This document shows positions 1-8,914 of a stretch of 64,000 nt of DNA, piece after piece. The position numbers were made by a program, and so were the translations under genes. Source of the DNA: Mycobacterium scrofulaceum. GTDB lineage: Bacteria > Actinomycetota > Actinomycetes > Mycobacteriales > Mycobacteriaceae. The DNA is taken from the NCBI RefSeq assembly GCF_001667885.1, contig NZ_LZJW01000060.1, positions 62,001 to 126,000 of the forward strand, in the 5' to 3' direction. Position 1 is the stretch's first letter; each line of letters starts with the position of its first letter. Under the pieces are notes generated by a model, which saw nothing but the letters and a program-made list of their open reading frames with translations, did not search any database and was not told the origin of the DNA.

Positions 1-15
1 ACCGAAACGAATCTC

Positions 16-843
16 GTGCCGAATAGCGTCGATTCGGCGGCGCAGACGCCATACTTATTTCGCGATGAAACCCGTTACGTGCCAAACCCGATCGCGCGCG
101 GCGGGTGGGGGCCGTCGCTCAGCGGACACGTCGTCGGCGGACTGCTCGGGTGGGCGGTGGAACGTGCGGTCGACGACCCGGAACTGCAACCCGCCCGGCT
201 GACCGTCGACTTGCCCGCTCCGGTCGCGTTGGAACCCATCGAGGCGCACACCACCGTGCACCACGACCGGCGGCGGCTGCGGCTCGTCGAGGTCGTCCTC
301 ACCCAAGACGGCGCGCCGGTCGCGCGGGGGAGCGCGCTGTTCCTGCGGCGCGGGCCGCAGCCCGGCGGGCAGGTGTGGTCGCCGACCCCGCACATGCCGC
401 CGCTGCCCATCGAGGACGGCGCGCAACCCACGCTCTTCATGCGAACTTACGGATGGGGCACCGAGCTGCAGAATCGCGACCCTGAATGGGACGACACCTC
501 CGGCCGGAAATACACCTGGCTCCATGAGACCCGCTCGCTCATCGACGGTGAACCGCTCAGCCCGTTCACCCGCGCCGCCATGGCGGCCGATATCACCGCC
601 TCCCTTGCCAACTGGGGCACAAACGGCTTGCAATTCATCAATGCCGACTACACGCTCACGCTGAGCCGACTGCCGGAAGGGCCCCACATCGGCATGGCCG
701 CGCTGACCCACTACAGCCACGACGGGGTGGCCACCGGGTCGGCCGTCCTCGTCGACCGCAAGGGTCCCATCGGCAGCGGCGTGTCGGTGGCGATCGCGCA
801 CTCCGGATTCCGCCCGACACAGGTCAATCCGACGAACGGATGA
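16..843 (+). CDS. acyl-CoA thioesterase-like protein (double hotdog)
   Basis: The 275-residue product reads as a TesB-like tandem hotdog protein. An N-terminal half with the Gly-rich helix GGWGPSLSGH (about residues 29-38) is followed by a second half ending in beta strands (GPHIGMAALTHYSHDG). Such proteins hydrolyse or bind acyl-CoA thioesters in the cytoplasm. The listed start is GTG at 16. The frame stays open to base 1, so the true start could lie outside the window. Its TGA overlaps the ATG of the next gene (ATGA), so it is probably translationally coupled to the acyl-CoA ligase; the pair would make and turn over the same CoA thioester. The substrate cannot be inferred. Confidence 0.75.
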   Translation: MPNSVDSAAQTPYLFRDETRYVPNPIARGGWGPSLSGHVVGGLLGWAVERAVDDPELQPARLTVDLPAPVALEPIEAHTTVHHDRRRLRLVEVVLTQDGAPVARGSALFLRRGPQPGGQVWSPTPHMPPLPIEDGAQPTLFMRTYGWGTELQNRDPEWDDTSGRKYTWLHETRSLIDGEPLSPFTRAAMAADITASLANWGTNGLQFINADYTLTLSRLPEGPHIGMAALTHYSHDGVATGSAVLVDRKGPIGSGVSVAIAHSGFRPTQVNPTNG

Positions 844-2390
844 GCACCGGAAGCGACGTCACCTACTGGCGGCTGATCGCCGACGCGGCCGGGGCGGGAT
901 CCCCCCGGCCACTGCTCGCCGATGACTACGGGCGCACGCTGACCGCGCGGCAGTTTCACGATGCGGCCTGCGCGACGGCCGCCGCCTTCGCGGCACGCGG
1001 GATCGGCGCGGGAACCGTGGTGTCGTGGCAGTTGCCGACCACGCTGGAAACCATGGTCGTCATAGCGGCGCTGGCCCGGCTTGGCGCGGTGCAAAACCCG
1101 ATCATCCCGCTGCTGCGAGAGCACGAGGTCGGCTTCATCACCGAGCAGCTGTCCTCGGAATACCTTGTGGTGCCCGAGCTTTGGCGCGGGTTCGATCACG
1201 GTGCACTGGCTCGCGGCCTGGCCGCGACCCGGGGCTTCGAGATCATCACCGTCGATCTGGTGACACGACCCGCCGACGCCGAGCTTCGGCTGCCCCAGGC
1301 CGACCCCGGTGCGCTCCCGTCACCACCCGCTTCGGCCAGCGATGCCCGATGGGTCTACTACTCGTCGGGAACCACCGCGGCCCCCAAAGGAATTCGCCAT
1401 ACCGACGCATCGGTGATGGCAGGCGCGACCGGACTGGTCGAGGCCATCGGCATCACCGCCGACGACGTCGATCCCATCGCGTTTCCGGTCGCGCACATCG
1501 GCGGCGCGGTGATGCTGGCCGCCGCGCTACGGACCGGCATGCGGTTGGCACTGTTCGAGGTGTTCGACCCGCCGACGACACCGTTCGCCATCGCGGCCCA
1601 CAACCCGACTTTCCTGGGCACGGCCACCCCGTTTTTCGTCGGCTTCCTCGAAGCCCAGCGAGCCCACGGAGACCAGCCGCTGTTCCCCTTCCTGCGCGGC
1701 TGCCTGGCCGGCGGCGCACCCATCACCGCCGAGCTCGGCCGTCAAATCCGGGAAGCCTTCGGCCTGCCCGGCATCGCCAATGCATGGGGGCTCACCGAGT
1801 TCCCCGTGGCGGCTTCGCCGTCGCTCACCGCCACGCCGGAATCGCTGGACCACACCGTCGGTGCGCCGACCCGGGGGGTCAGCGTGCGAGTGGTCGGCAG
1901 CGACGACGCCGAACTGCCCGTCGGGCAGGAAGGTGAGCTGCGGCTCAAGGGGCCCCAATGTTTTCTCGGCTACGCGGACCCCGCGCTGGACCTCGACGCG
2001 TTCGATCGCGACGGCTGGCTTCGCACCGGAGATCTTGGGCTGGTCGATCAGGATGGCAACGTCCGCGTGACCGGTCGCATCAAGGATGCGATCATTCGCA
2101 ATGCGGAGAACGTCTCGGCCCTTGAAGTCGAGAATGTGCTGGCCACGCATCCCGCTGTCGCCGACGTGGCGGTCATCGGCGTTCCCGACCCGCGCACCGG
2201 CGAGCGCGTATGCGCGGTGGTGGTGGCCGCGCCGGCCGAGGACGTGTCGTTGGAATCGCTGGTGCGGCACTGCCATTCGAGCGGGCTGAGCCGCTACAAA
2301 CACCCGGAGCGCCTGGTGATCGTTGAAGCGTTGCCGCGCAACCAATTCGGCAAGGTGATCAAGAAGGATCTCCGCGAAGTCTTCGGGTGA
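840..2390 (+). CDS. class I adenylate-forming acyl-CoA synthetase (AMP-binding)
   Basis: The 516-residue ANL-superfamily ligase activates a carboxylic acid with ATP and transfers it to CoA. The P-loop-like motif YYSSGTTAAPKG lies near residues 172-183. The A8 hinge region (GWLRTGDLG then GRIKDAIIRNAENVS) is near 396-425, and the catalytic lysine motif NQFGKVIKKD places Lys505 close to the C-terminus. The full two-domain length is present, with no carrier-protein fusion. The ATG overlaps the upstream thioesterase stop by four bases, indicating one operon. It resembles mycobacterial FadD/cyclohexanecarboxylate-CoA ligase-type enzymes, but the acid substrate is unknown. Confidence 0.88.
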   Translation: MSTGSDVTYWRLIADAAGAGSPRPLLADDYGRTLTARQFHDAACATAAAFAARGIGAGTVVSWQLPTTLETMVVIAALARLGAVQNPIIPLLREHEVGFITEQLSSEYLVVPELWRGFDHGALARGLAATRGFEIITVDLVTRPADAELRLPQADPGALPSPPASASDARWVYYSSGTTAAPKGIRHTDASVMAGATGLVEAIGITADDVDPIAFPVAHIGGAVMLAAALRTGMRLALFEVFDPPTTPFAIAAHNPTFLGTATPFFVGFLEAQRAHGDQPLFPFLRGCLAGGAPITAELGRQIREAFGLPGIANAWGLTEFPVAASPSLTATPESLDHTVGAPTRGVSVRVVGSDDAELPVGQEGELRLKGPQCFLGYADPALDLDAFDRDGWLRTGDLGLVDQDGNVRVTGRIKDAIIRNAENVSALEVENVLATHPAVADVAVIGVPDPRTGERVCAVVVAAPAEDVSLESLVRHCHSSGLSRYKHPERLVIVEALPRNQFGKVIKKDLREVFG

Positions 2391-2403
2391 GGGTGAGGCC
2401 GGC

Positions 2404-3024
2404 CTACAGCCCCTTGGGTGCCTCGCGGACGGCCTGCACCGCCGACGCGTCGCCGTCGAACTCGACGCGCGCCGCCCTCCCGACCGAGAACAGCAGCAGC
2501 TCCTCGGGCGGACCGGTGACCGTCACGGCCGGGCCCTGTCCCGCCGTCAGCAGCGTCTTGCCCTCCGGGGTGCGCAGCGCCACCCGGCCCGGCACCTTGG
2601 CCAGAGTGAGCCGGGCCATCAGGGGCAGGGTGCGGCGCAAGCGGGCGCTCAATTCGGGTTCGAGCTCGCGCGGTTGCCAGCCCGGCTGCGCGCGCCGCAC
2701 ATCCTCATGGTGGATGAACATCTCGGCGACGTTGGCCACCGGGTCCAGCAGCTTGAACGGGGAGTAGAGCGGCGGGCCGGACGCAACCTTGTCGATCAGC
2801 TCGTCCCAATCGGCCCCCTCGGCGACCTGGTTCTGCACCTTCTCGGTATGAGCGGCGAAGAACGGGATCATGATGCCGGGAGCCGCGTCGGGCCGGTACT
2901 CCCGGATGACGAGGTGGGCGGCGAGGTCCCGCGTCTTCCACCCTTCACACAAGGTGGGCGCCTCGGGCCCGGTGGCGCGCATGGTCTCCACGAGGGCGGC
3001 TCGTTCGCGTTGAGCAACAGACAT
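2404..3024 (-). CDS. TIGR03085-type metal-binding DinB-like protein
   Basis: The 206-residue protein belongs to the DinB/mycothiol-dependent maleylpyruvate isomerase fold. It begins with the helical segment ending LCEGWKTRDLAAHL (about residues 25-38), in which the conserved His of the first metal site is visible, and has a later IHHEDVRR motif (about 104-111) that supplies further ligands. Members coordinate a divalent metal and are thought to use mycothiol or to act as detoxifying transferases or isomerases. The gene is convergent with the acyl-CoA ligase and divergent from htpG; the 111 bp between it and htpG must hold both promoters. The family assignment is firm; the reaction is unknown. 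Confidence 0.8.
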   Translation of the reverse strand: MSVAQRERAALVETMRATGPEAPTLCEGWKTRDLAAHLVIREYRPDAAPGIMIPFFAAHTEKVQNQVAEGADWDELIDKVASGPPLYSPFKLLDPVANVAEMFIHHEDVRRAQPGWQPRELEPELSARLRRTLPLMARLTLAKVPGRVALRTPEGKTLLTAGQGPAVTVTGPPEELLLFSVGRAARVEFDGDASAVQAVREAPKGL

Positions 3025-3135
3025 CTGTTCAGACTAGGCCCGAGGTGACGGGCCCAAGCGACGCGCTGCTCGCATCTCGGTAAATTTGGAACGTCAAATG
3101 TCCGAAAGGACCCGGGAAGAGACGTAGGGAATGTC

Positions 3136-5070
3136 ATGAACGCGCGTGTCGAGCAGCTGGAGTTTCAGGCGGAAGCACGGCAACTGCTGGACCTGATGGT
3201 CCACTCCGTCTACTCCAACAAGGATTCGTTTCTGCGGGAGCTGATCTCGAACGCTTCCGACGCACTGGACAAGCTGCGGCTGGAAGCCTTCCGGAACAAG
3301 GACCTCGACGTCGACACCTCCGACTTGCACATCGAGATCGAGGTGGATAAGGACGCACGCACCCTGACCATCCGTGACAACGGCATCGGCATGAGCCGCG
3401 ACGAGGTGGTGGGGCTGATCGGCACCCTGGCCAAGTCCGGCACCGCCGAGCTGCGTCAGCAATTGAAGGAGGCCCAGAACGAGGCCGCCTCCGAGGAACT
3501 GATCGGTCAGTTCGGCATCGGGTTCTACTCGAGCTTCATGGTCGCCGACAAGGTCGAGCTGCTCACCCGCAAGGCCGGCGAGAGCGAGGCCACCAGGTGG
3601 GAATCCAGCGGCGAGGGTACCTACACGATCGAGGCCGTCGACAGTGCCCCGCAGGGGACGTCGGTCATCCTGCACCTCAAGCCCGAAGACGCCGAAGACG
3701 AGCTGCACGACTACACCTCGGAATGGAAGATCCGGAGCCTGGTCAAGAAGTACTCCGACTTCATCGCCTGGCCGATCCGGATGGAGGTCGAACACCGGAC
3801 GCCGCCGGCCGAGGAGGGCGGCGAGGAGACCGTCACCACGGAAGTCGAGACCCTCAACTCGATGAAGGCGCTGTGGGCCCGCCCCAAGGAAGAGGTCTCC
3901 GAGGAGGAGTACAAGGAGTTCTACAAGCACATCGCGCACGCCTGGGACGACCCGCTGGAAGTCATCGCGATGAAGGCGGAGGGCACCTTCGAATACCAGG
4001 CCCTGCTGTTCATCCCGTCCCACGCACCGTTCGACCTGTTCAACCGCGACGCCCAGATCGGGATCCAGCTGTACGTCAAGCGGGTGTTCATCATGGGCGA
4101 TTGCGACCAGCTGATGCCCGAATACCTGCGCTTCGTCAAGGGAGTCGTGGACGCGCAGGACATGTCGCTCAACGTCTCCCGCGAGATCTTGCAACAGGAT
4201 CGGCAGATCAAAGCCATCCGCCGGCGGCTCACCAAGAAGGTCCTGTCCACCATCAAGGAACTGCAGTCCGAGCGGCCCGATGACTACCGCAGCTTCTGGA
4301 CCCAATTCGGCCGAGTGGTCAAAGAGGGGCTGCTGTCGGACTTCGACAACCGCGAGACCCTGTTGCAAATTTGCTCATTCGCCTCGACGCACAGCGAGGA
4401 GGAGGCCACCACCCTCGCCGAGTACGTGGAGCGCATGAAGGAGGGCCAGGAGCAGATCTTCTTCGCCACGGGGGAGACGCGGCAACAAATCTTGAAGTCC
4501 CCGCACCTGGAGGCCTTCAAAGCCAAGGGTTACGAGGTCTTGCTGCTCACCGACCCGGTCGACGAGGTCTGGGTGGGGACGGTGACGGAGTTCGACGGCA
4601 AGCCGCTGCAGTCGGTGGCCAAGGGCGAGGTGGACCTGAGCTCCGAAGGCGACGAGAGCGAAGCCGAGCGCGAGGAGCAACAGAAGGACTTCGCCCACCT
4701 GCTGACCTGGATGAAGGAGACGTTGAGCGAGCACGTCAAGGAGGTGCGGCTCTCCAGCCGCCTGACGGAGTCGCCCGCTTGCCTGATCACCGACGCCTTC
4801 GGCATCACGCCGGCGCTCGCGCGGCTGTACCGTGCGTCCGGCCAGGACATCCCGGTGGGCAAGCGGATTCTCGAGCTCAATCCGAACCACCCGCTGGTCA
4901 CCGGGTTGCGTGAGGCGCAAAAGAAGGCGGAGGACGACGCGGCGCTCGCGGAGGTCGCCGAAACCGCCGAATTGCTCTACGGCACAGCCCTTCTCGCCGA
5001 AGGGGGCGCGCTGGACGATCCGGCGCGGTTCGCCGAGCTCCTCGCCGACCGGTTGACCCGCACGGTGTAA
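3136..5070 (+). CDS. htpG: molecular chaperone HtpG (Hsp90)
   Basis: This is a 644-residue bacterial Hsp90. The N-terminal GHKL ATPase has the signatures ELISNASDALDKLR (about 34-47), DNGIGM (about 80-85) and GQFGIGFYSSFMVA (about 121-134). The middle client and ATPase-activating domain follows, with LNVSREILQQDRQIKAI near residues 345-360, and then the C-terminal dimerisation domain. Length and domain order are normal. It acts as a cytosolic ATP-driven dimeric chaperone for stress-damaged or metastable clients. It is monocistronic, reading away from the TIGR03085 gene, and a C5-A4-G6 hairpin lies about 50 bp after the stop. Confidence 0.97.
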   Translation: MNARVEQLEFQAEARQLLDLMVHSVYSNKDSFLRELISNASDALDKLRLEAFRNKDLDVDTSDLHIEIEVDKDARTLTIRDNGIGMSRDEVVGLIGTLAKSGTAELRQQLKEAQNEAASEELIGQFGIGFYSSFMVADKVELLTRKAGESEATRWESSGEGTYTIEAVDSAPQGTSVILHLKPEDAEDELHDYTSEWKIRSLVKKYSDFIAWPIRMEVEHRTPPAEEGGEETVTTEVETLNSMKALWARPKEEVSEEEYKEFYKHIAHAWDDPLEVIAMKAEGTFEYQALLFIPSHAPFDLFNRDAQIGIQLYVKRVFIMGDCDQLMPEYLRFVKGVVDAQDMSLNVSREILQQDRQIKAIRRRLTKKVLSTIKELQSERPDDYRSFWTQFGRVVKEGLLSDFDNRETLLQICSFASTHSEEEATTLAEYVERMKEGQEQIFFATGETRQQILKSPHLEAFKAKGYEVLLLTDPVDEVWVGTVTEFDGKPLQSVAKGEVDLSSEGDESEAEREEQQKDFAHLLTWMKETLSEHVKEVRLSSRLTESPACLITDAFGITPALARLYRASGQDIPVGKRILELNPNHPLVTGLREAQKKAEDDAALAEVAETAELLYGTALLAEGGALDDPARFAELLADRLTRTV

Positions 5071-5117
5071 CCCGGGATTTGCCAGGGCCGAGCTGGGGGC
5101 GTTCGCTGCGGGCCATA

Positions 5118-5132
5118 CCCCCAAAAGGGGGG
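5118..5132 (+). terminator. GC hairpin downstream of htpG
   Basis: Five Cs, an AAAA loop and at least five Gs form a short perfect hairpin 48 bp after the htpG stop and before the next gene. There is no T-tract, as is common for mycobacterial intrinsic terminators. It could instead lie in the leader of the small gene at 5176. Confidence 0.45.
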
Positions 5133-5175
5133 ATTAGCCGGATTGAAAAGCCGCTGGCAGGGATAATCACATCCC

Positions 5176-5391
5176 ATGGCTGAGTTTCGCGTCATCGACC
5201 CGCGTGGGCGGGTCGTCGCGACGAAGGTTTTTGCCAGCGCGGAGTCCGCACACGCGTGGTTCATCCATTCGGTGGGCGGGAACACCGAGCTCGGTTGGCG
5301 CATGGAGGTCAACGACGACGGCCAGTGGGCCAACTTCGACGACACGCAGGGGTTCACCGCTCCGGTGAGCCACCGCCCCGGGAAGCGCTGA
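5176..5391 (+). CDS. conserved hypothetical small protein, 71 aa
   Basis: I do not recognise a named family. The 71-residue product is acidic and soluble, rich in Trp and Phe (WFIHS, GWRME, QWANFDD), and has neither a signal peptide nor a membrane segment. Its pattern is that of a small single-domain alpha/beta protein. Coding bias is typical of the neighbours. It follows htpG in the same direction after 105 bp, with a GC hairpin between, so it is probably a separate unit. The ATG is preceded by a GGGATAATCAC stretch that could contain a -10 element. Confidence 0.6.
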   Translation: MAEFRVIDPRGRVVATKVFASAESAHAWFIHSVGGNTELGWRMEVNDDGQWANFDDTQGFTAPVSHRPGKR

Positions 5392-5396
5392 TCCGG

Positions 5397-5921
5397 TCAG
5401 GGTCCGACGACGAAGCAGCGGCCGGCGCCGCTGGTGAACAGCACCTCTTGAACCGTCGACGGCGCGACGGTGGGGAAGCCGAATCGATGCACTTGTTGGT
5501 CGGCGGTGATGTCGGCGTCCTGCGACTCACTGGTGCCGTCCTTTTTGCGCACCAACGCGGTGACCTTGTCCGGCTTGGGCGGGTTCTGCGGGTCGCGGAA
5601 GTACCACACCTCGATCCCGGCGCCCGAGGAGTCGCCGCGCCACCCGTCCGCGTAGTAGCACGCCGGATTTCCCTCGGCGTCCGGCGGCGGTGGCCGGCAT
5701 ATCGACAGCCCGACGCAGTCCGGCGCGCTCGTGTCGGGCGTGGGCGTGCTGGACGGGGCGGTTGAGCTGGGCGGCGTAGACGGTTTCGTCGTGCTCGAAC
5801 CGGAGGCATTCGGCGGTGCGGCGTGCTGCGACCCGCAGGCCAGGAGACTGGCGCAGGCCATCGAGACGACGGCGACCAAGCGGGTCGGCGCGGGCATCGA
5901 CCACGCGGATGTCAGTGGCAT
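5397..5921 (-). CDS. putative lipoprotein, Ser/Thr/Pro-rich linker
   Basis: From the ATG at 5921 the product is about 174 residues; an ATG at 5897 also gives a good signal peptide. A short hydrophobic segment ends in the lipobox LLAC, so the mature protein should be acylated on Cys and anchored outside the cytoplasmic membrane. A disordered Ser/Thr/Pro linker follows. The compact domain contains Cys pairs (DCVGLSICRP, NPACYYADGW) and ends AGRCFVVGP. I do not recognise the domain. The start overlaps the end of the upstream excalibur gene by about 10 bp, suggesting a two-gene exported-protein operon. The longer upstream reading is rejected because it is Arg-rich and overlaps the neighbour. Confidence 0.6.
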   Translation of the reverse strand: MPLTSAWSMPAPTRLVAVVSMACASLLACGSQHAAPPNASGSSTTKPSTPPSSTAPSSTPTPDTSAPDCVGLSICRPPPPDAEGNPACYYADGWRGDSSGAGIEVWYFRDPQNPPKPDKVTALVRKKDGTSESQDADITADQQVHRFGFPTVAPSTVQEVLFTSGAGRCFVVGP

Positions 5922-6157
5922 ACTTCGCACGCGATGCCGTCGCCGTCGCGGTCCAGGCCCGACCGGTAACCCGGCTGTCCGCGGTAGATCGGAGCCACGC
6001 CGTCGGCGCACGCCGCCTTGCAGTTCGGGTAGTAGACGCTGGCGCCCGTCGTCGGCGCGGGTCCGGGCGAGGTCGTCGTCGCGGGCGCGGCCTGGGTCGC
6101 AGGTGCCCCCGCAACCCCGACGACGATTGCTCCGGCGATGAGCAATCTACGAAGCAT
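5912..6157 (-). CDS. secreted excalibur calcium-binding domain protein
   Basis: The 81-residue protein has a clear Sec signal peptide (LRRLLIAGAIVVGVAGAPATQA) and then an excalibur domain from about residue 42: YYPNCKAACADG, GYRSGLDRDGDGIACE. The DxDxDG-like loop DRDGDGIAC and the paired cysteines are the family hallmarks and are proposed to bind Ca2+ outside the cell. A purine-rich AGGAGG ribosome site precedes the ATG. The lipoprotein downstream overlaps its stop. The role is unknown; family members are typically cell-surface or nuclease-associated proteins. Confidence 0.82.
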   Translation of the reverse strand: MLRRLLIAGAIVVGVAGAPATQAAPATTTSPGPAPTTGASVYYPNCKAACADGVAPIYRGQPGYRSGLDRDGDGIACEVCH

Positions 6158-6181
6158 GTTGGCGAGCCTCCTGTTAGCGAA

Positions 6182-6219
6182 GCGGTGTTAGTTGCTGACG
6201 ACTAATGAGCTAACACCGC
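6182..6219. promoter_or_regulatory. 10-bp inverted repeat in a divergent promoter
   Basis: GCGGTGTTAG (6182-6191) and CTAACACCGC (6210-6219) are perfect inverted arms separated by 18 bp. They lie between the excalibur gene (start 6157, minus) and the LLM gene (start 6264, plus). Operator or hairpin is possible; no adjacent regulator gene suggests which protein would bind. Confidence 0.4.
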
Positions 6220-6263
6220 GACGCGGTCACCGAGCAAGAGGCGAGCACACGTAGGCTCCGCTC

Positions 6264-7286
6264 ATGCACGTCGACGCGATGACGGTCCCGCAGCCGCTAC
6301 ACCAGATCGGCGACCTGGCCCGGCGAACGCAAGCCGCCGGTTTCTCCGGGTTGTTGTTCACCGAGACGGGCCGCACGGCTTATCTCAACGCTGCCGTGGC
6401 GTCGCAGGCCGCGCCCGGCCTCGAGTTGTCCACCGGCGTCGCGGTGGCCTTCCCGCGCAGCCCGTTCGTGACGGCGGCCACGGCCTGGGAGCTTCAGGAA
6501 GCGACCGGCGGGAATTTCCGGCTGGGTCTGGGCACCCAGGTGCGCACCCACGTCGTCCGGCGCTACGGCGTGGCGTTCGAGCGGCCCGGACCGCGCCTGC
6601 GCGACTACCTGTTCGCGGTCAAGGCGTGCTTCGCGGCGTTCCGCTCCGGGACGCTCGATCATCACGGCGACTTCTACGACCTCGACTTCATCACCCCGCA
6701 GTGGAGCCCGGGTCCGATCGACGCACCCGACCCGAAAGTCGATATCGCAGCGGTCAATCCGTGGATGCTGCGGATGGCGGGCGAGGTGGCCGACGGCGTG
6801 CACGTGCATCCGATCGGCGAGCCCGGTTACATCGCCCGCCACGTGTTGCCGAATGTCGCCGACGGGGCGGCGAAGGCGGGACGTTCGCCGGCGGACATCG
6901 CGGTGATCGTGCCGGTGATGACCATCGTCGGTGACTCCGACGAGGAGCGTGCCAAGCAGCGAGAAGGCGTGCGCGCCAGCATGGCTTTCTACGGCAGCAC
7001 CCCCAACTACGCGTTCATCTGGGACCAGGCCGGCTTCGAGGGCACGACCGCGCGGATCCGCGAGAAGCAGAAGGCCGGTGACATGGCCGGCATGGCGGCC
7101 CAGGTCAGCGACGACCACGTGGCCGCCTTCGCCACCGAGTCGACGTGGGACGGACTTGCCGACGCGCTGATCGACAAATACGCCGGAAAGGCCACGCGCC
7201 TGGTGCTTTACAACGCCGTGGGCGATCCGGAGCGGTTCGAGCGGTACGGCGAGGTGGCCCGCCGCATCCAACAAGCCCGTCAGTGA
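6264..7286 (+). CDS. TIGR03617-like F420-dependent LLM oxidoreductase
   Basis: The 340-residue protein has the luciferase-like TIM barrel: an N-terminal strand MHVDAMTV, LLFTETGRTAY, a cofactor-facing segment FRLGLGTQVRTHVVRRYG (about 92-109), and a late barrel segment ending DALIDKYAG. The organisation matches the F420-dependent oxidoreductases abundant in mycobacteria, which transfer hydride between F420 and mostly unknown substrates. It stands alone and is convergent with the Nramp-like gene, whose stop overlaps its own by a few bases. Family confidence is high; substrate is unknown. Confidence 0.82.
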   Translation: MHVDAMTVPQPLHQIGDLARRTQAAGFSGLLFTETGRTAYLNAAVASQAAPGLELSTGVAVAFPRSPFVTAATAWELQEATGGNFRLGLGTQVRTHVVRRYGVAFERPGPRLRDYLFAVKACFAAFRSGTLDHHGDFYDLDFITPQWSPGPIDAPDPKVDIAAVNPWMLRMAGEVADGVHVHPIGEPGYIARHVLPNVADGAAKAGRSPADIAVIVPVMTIVGDSDEERAKQREGVRASMAFYGSTPNYAFIWDQAGFEGTTARIREKQKAGDMAGMAAQVSDDHVAAFATESTWDGLADALIDKYAGKATRLVLYNAVGDPERFERYGEVARRIQQARQ

Positions 7287-8914
7287 CTGAGCTGTATTGC
7301 CTTGACCACCAACAGCAGTGCTCCGACGATCAAGTAGGCGCGCAGCGCGATCATGCCGAGTCGGGTACCCGGTGACCAGGTGACCGGCTCGAGCAGCGTC
7401 AGGGGCGGCATCCGCCAGGTGTTGCGGTCGACGCCGCGCGCCGGCAGTCGTGCAGCGGGCGCCGCGGGTTGCCGGCGGCCCATCCAGCGCAGCACCGGCA
7501 CCGCCGCGGCGGCGAGTACCACGAGGGCCAGGGCCAGGTAGCCCGCCACCGCCACGACGTTGAGGTCGCGGAACAGTGTGGTGGCCATCAGGATTCCCGA
7601 CAACAGCAGCAGCGTGCCGACGATCAGCCCGGCGACCCAGTTGAGCCAGGGCCGATTGACCCACGGGCCCAACACCTCCCGGTCATTGCACAGCAACAGC
7701 AGAAAGACGCTGGCGCTGGGCAGCAGTAGGCCGGCGAGGGCCTGCACGGCGGTGGTGATCAGCCCGAGCGGGGCGCCGGGAATCAAGACGATGGCCGCGG
7801 CCACAAAGACCATTGCGGTGTAGGACAGGTAGAACTGTTTGGCGTCGGCGAATCCGCGGTGCAGCGAGTGCTTCAGGCCGAACACGTCACCGAAGGCGTA
7901 ACTGGTGGCCAGGGTGACCGCGGCGGCGCCGATGATCGAGGCGTCCATCAGCACGATCGCGAAGATCCAGCCCAGCGTCCCCCGGTGTTCGCCGAGCAGG
8001 TGCGCGGTGGCGCCGGCGTCGGTGAAGCCGCCGACGGTGTTGGTGGAGCGTGCCGCCCATTCACCGGTCATCACCAACGCCGCGGCACCGATGACGACGA
8101 CGAAGGCGCCGAGCACGGTGTCGGCTCGTTCGTATCCGATGAAGCGCGGGGTAATGCGCTTGTCGACGACGTTGGACTGCTGGAAGAACAACTGCCAGGG
8201 CGCCACGGTGGTGCCGACGATGGCGATGATGAGCAGCACCGCGTCCGAGCTGACGCCGCCCGAAATGCTCGGTATCACGAAGGATTTCGCGGCTTGACGC
8301 CACTGGGGATGCGACATCAGCAGCATCGGGATCTGCAGCAGTGTCACGGCGATGAAAATGAACATGGCGCGCTCCCAGCGGCGGAAGCTTCCGCTGGCCA
8401 TGATCGCGACCAGCGCCACCGCCGAGACCGGCACCACAACGTATTTGGAGACGCCGATGAATTCGGCGGCGAGGCTGATCCCGATGAATTCGGTGACGAT
8501 GGTCAGGAAGTTGAGCAGGAACAGGTCTCCGACCGAGAACCAGCCCCAGCCGCGGCCGAAGCGTTCGTTGATCAGTCGCGCGTGCCCGACGCCGGTGACC
8601 GCACCGAGCCGGACCACCATCTCCTGGTTGACGATCAGGACCGGTATCAACAGCAGCAACACCCACAGCAGGGAGTAGCCGTAGTTCTGTCCGGCTTGCG
8701 CGTAGGTGGCGACGCCGCCGGCGTCGTTGTCGCCGACCATCACGATGATCCCGGGACCGACGATCGCGAGCAGGGTGAGCAGCCGGGTTTTCCAGGTGCG
8801 GGCATGCTCGGTCTCGCCGACGCTGATGCGGCCGAACGCGCCCTCGATGTCGCCCAGGTGCGCGGCGTCGAGCACCGCGCTGGGCCGGTGAATCTCTTCG
8901 CGACCCGTGGTCAC
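7280..8914 (-). CDS. Nramp-related (NRMT-type) divalent metal transporter
   Basis: The 544-residue membrane protein has about 11-12 hydrophobic segments and an SLC11 fold. The TM1 signature is GPGIIVMVGDNDAGG (about 53-67), where canonical Nramps have DPGN; only the Asp (D64) of that motif is kept. In TM6 the segment TTVAPWQLFFQQ (about 235-246) replaces the canonical MPHN-type motif, so the transition-metal-coordinating Met is Ala238. Loss of that Met is known in the NRMT clade, which handles Mg2+/Mn2+, so Mg2+ is the likelier substrate here (inference). Its ATG overlaps the stop of the MgtE-like gene by four bases, indicating obligate co-expression. It should sit in the cytoplasmic membrane and mediate uptake. 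Confidence 0.88.
   Translation of the reverse strand: MTTGREEIHRPSAVLDAAHLGDIEGAFGRISVGETEHARTWKTRLLTLLAIVGPGIIVMVGDNDAGGVATYAQAGQNYGYSLLWVLLLLIPVLIVNQEMVVRLGAVTGVGHARLINERFGRGWGWFSVGDLFLLNFLTIVTEFIGISLAAEFIGVSKYVVVPVSAVALVAIMASGSFRRWERAMFIFIAVTLLQIPMLLMSHPQWRQAAKSFVIPSISGGVSSDAVLLIIAIVGTTVAPWQLFFQQSNVVDKRITPRFIGYERADTVLGAFVVVIGAAALVMTGEWAARSTNTVGGFTDAGATAHLLGEHRGTLGWIFAIVLMDASIIGAAAVTLATSYAFGDVFGLKHSLHRGFADAKQFYLSYTAMVFVAAAIVLIPGAPLGLITTAVQALAGLLLPSASVFLLLLCNDREVLGPWVNRPWLNWVAGLIVGTLLLLSGILMATTLFRDLNVVAVAGYLALALVVLAAAAVPVLRWMGRRQPAAPAARLPARGVDRNTWRMPPLTLLEPVTWSPGTRLGMIALRAYLIVGALLLVVKAIQLSH

Noticed and set aside
3094-4368. A 424-codon antisense frame inside htpG
   Set aside because: It is an antisense shadow of htpG with no recognisable domain.
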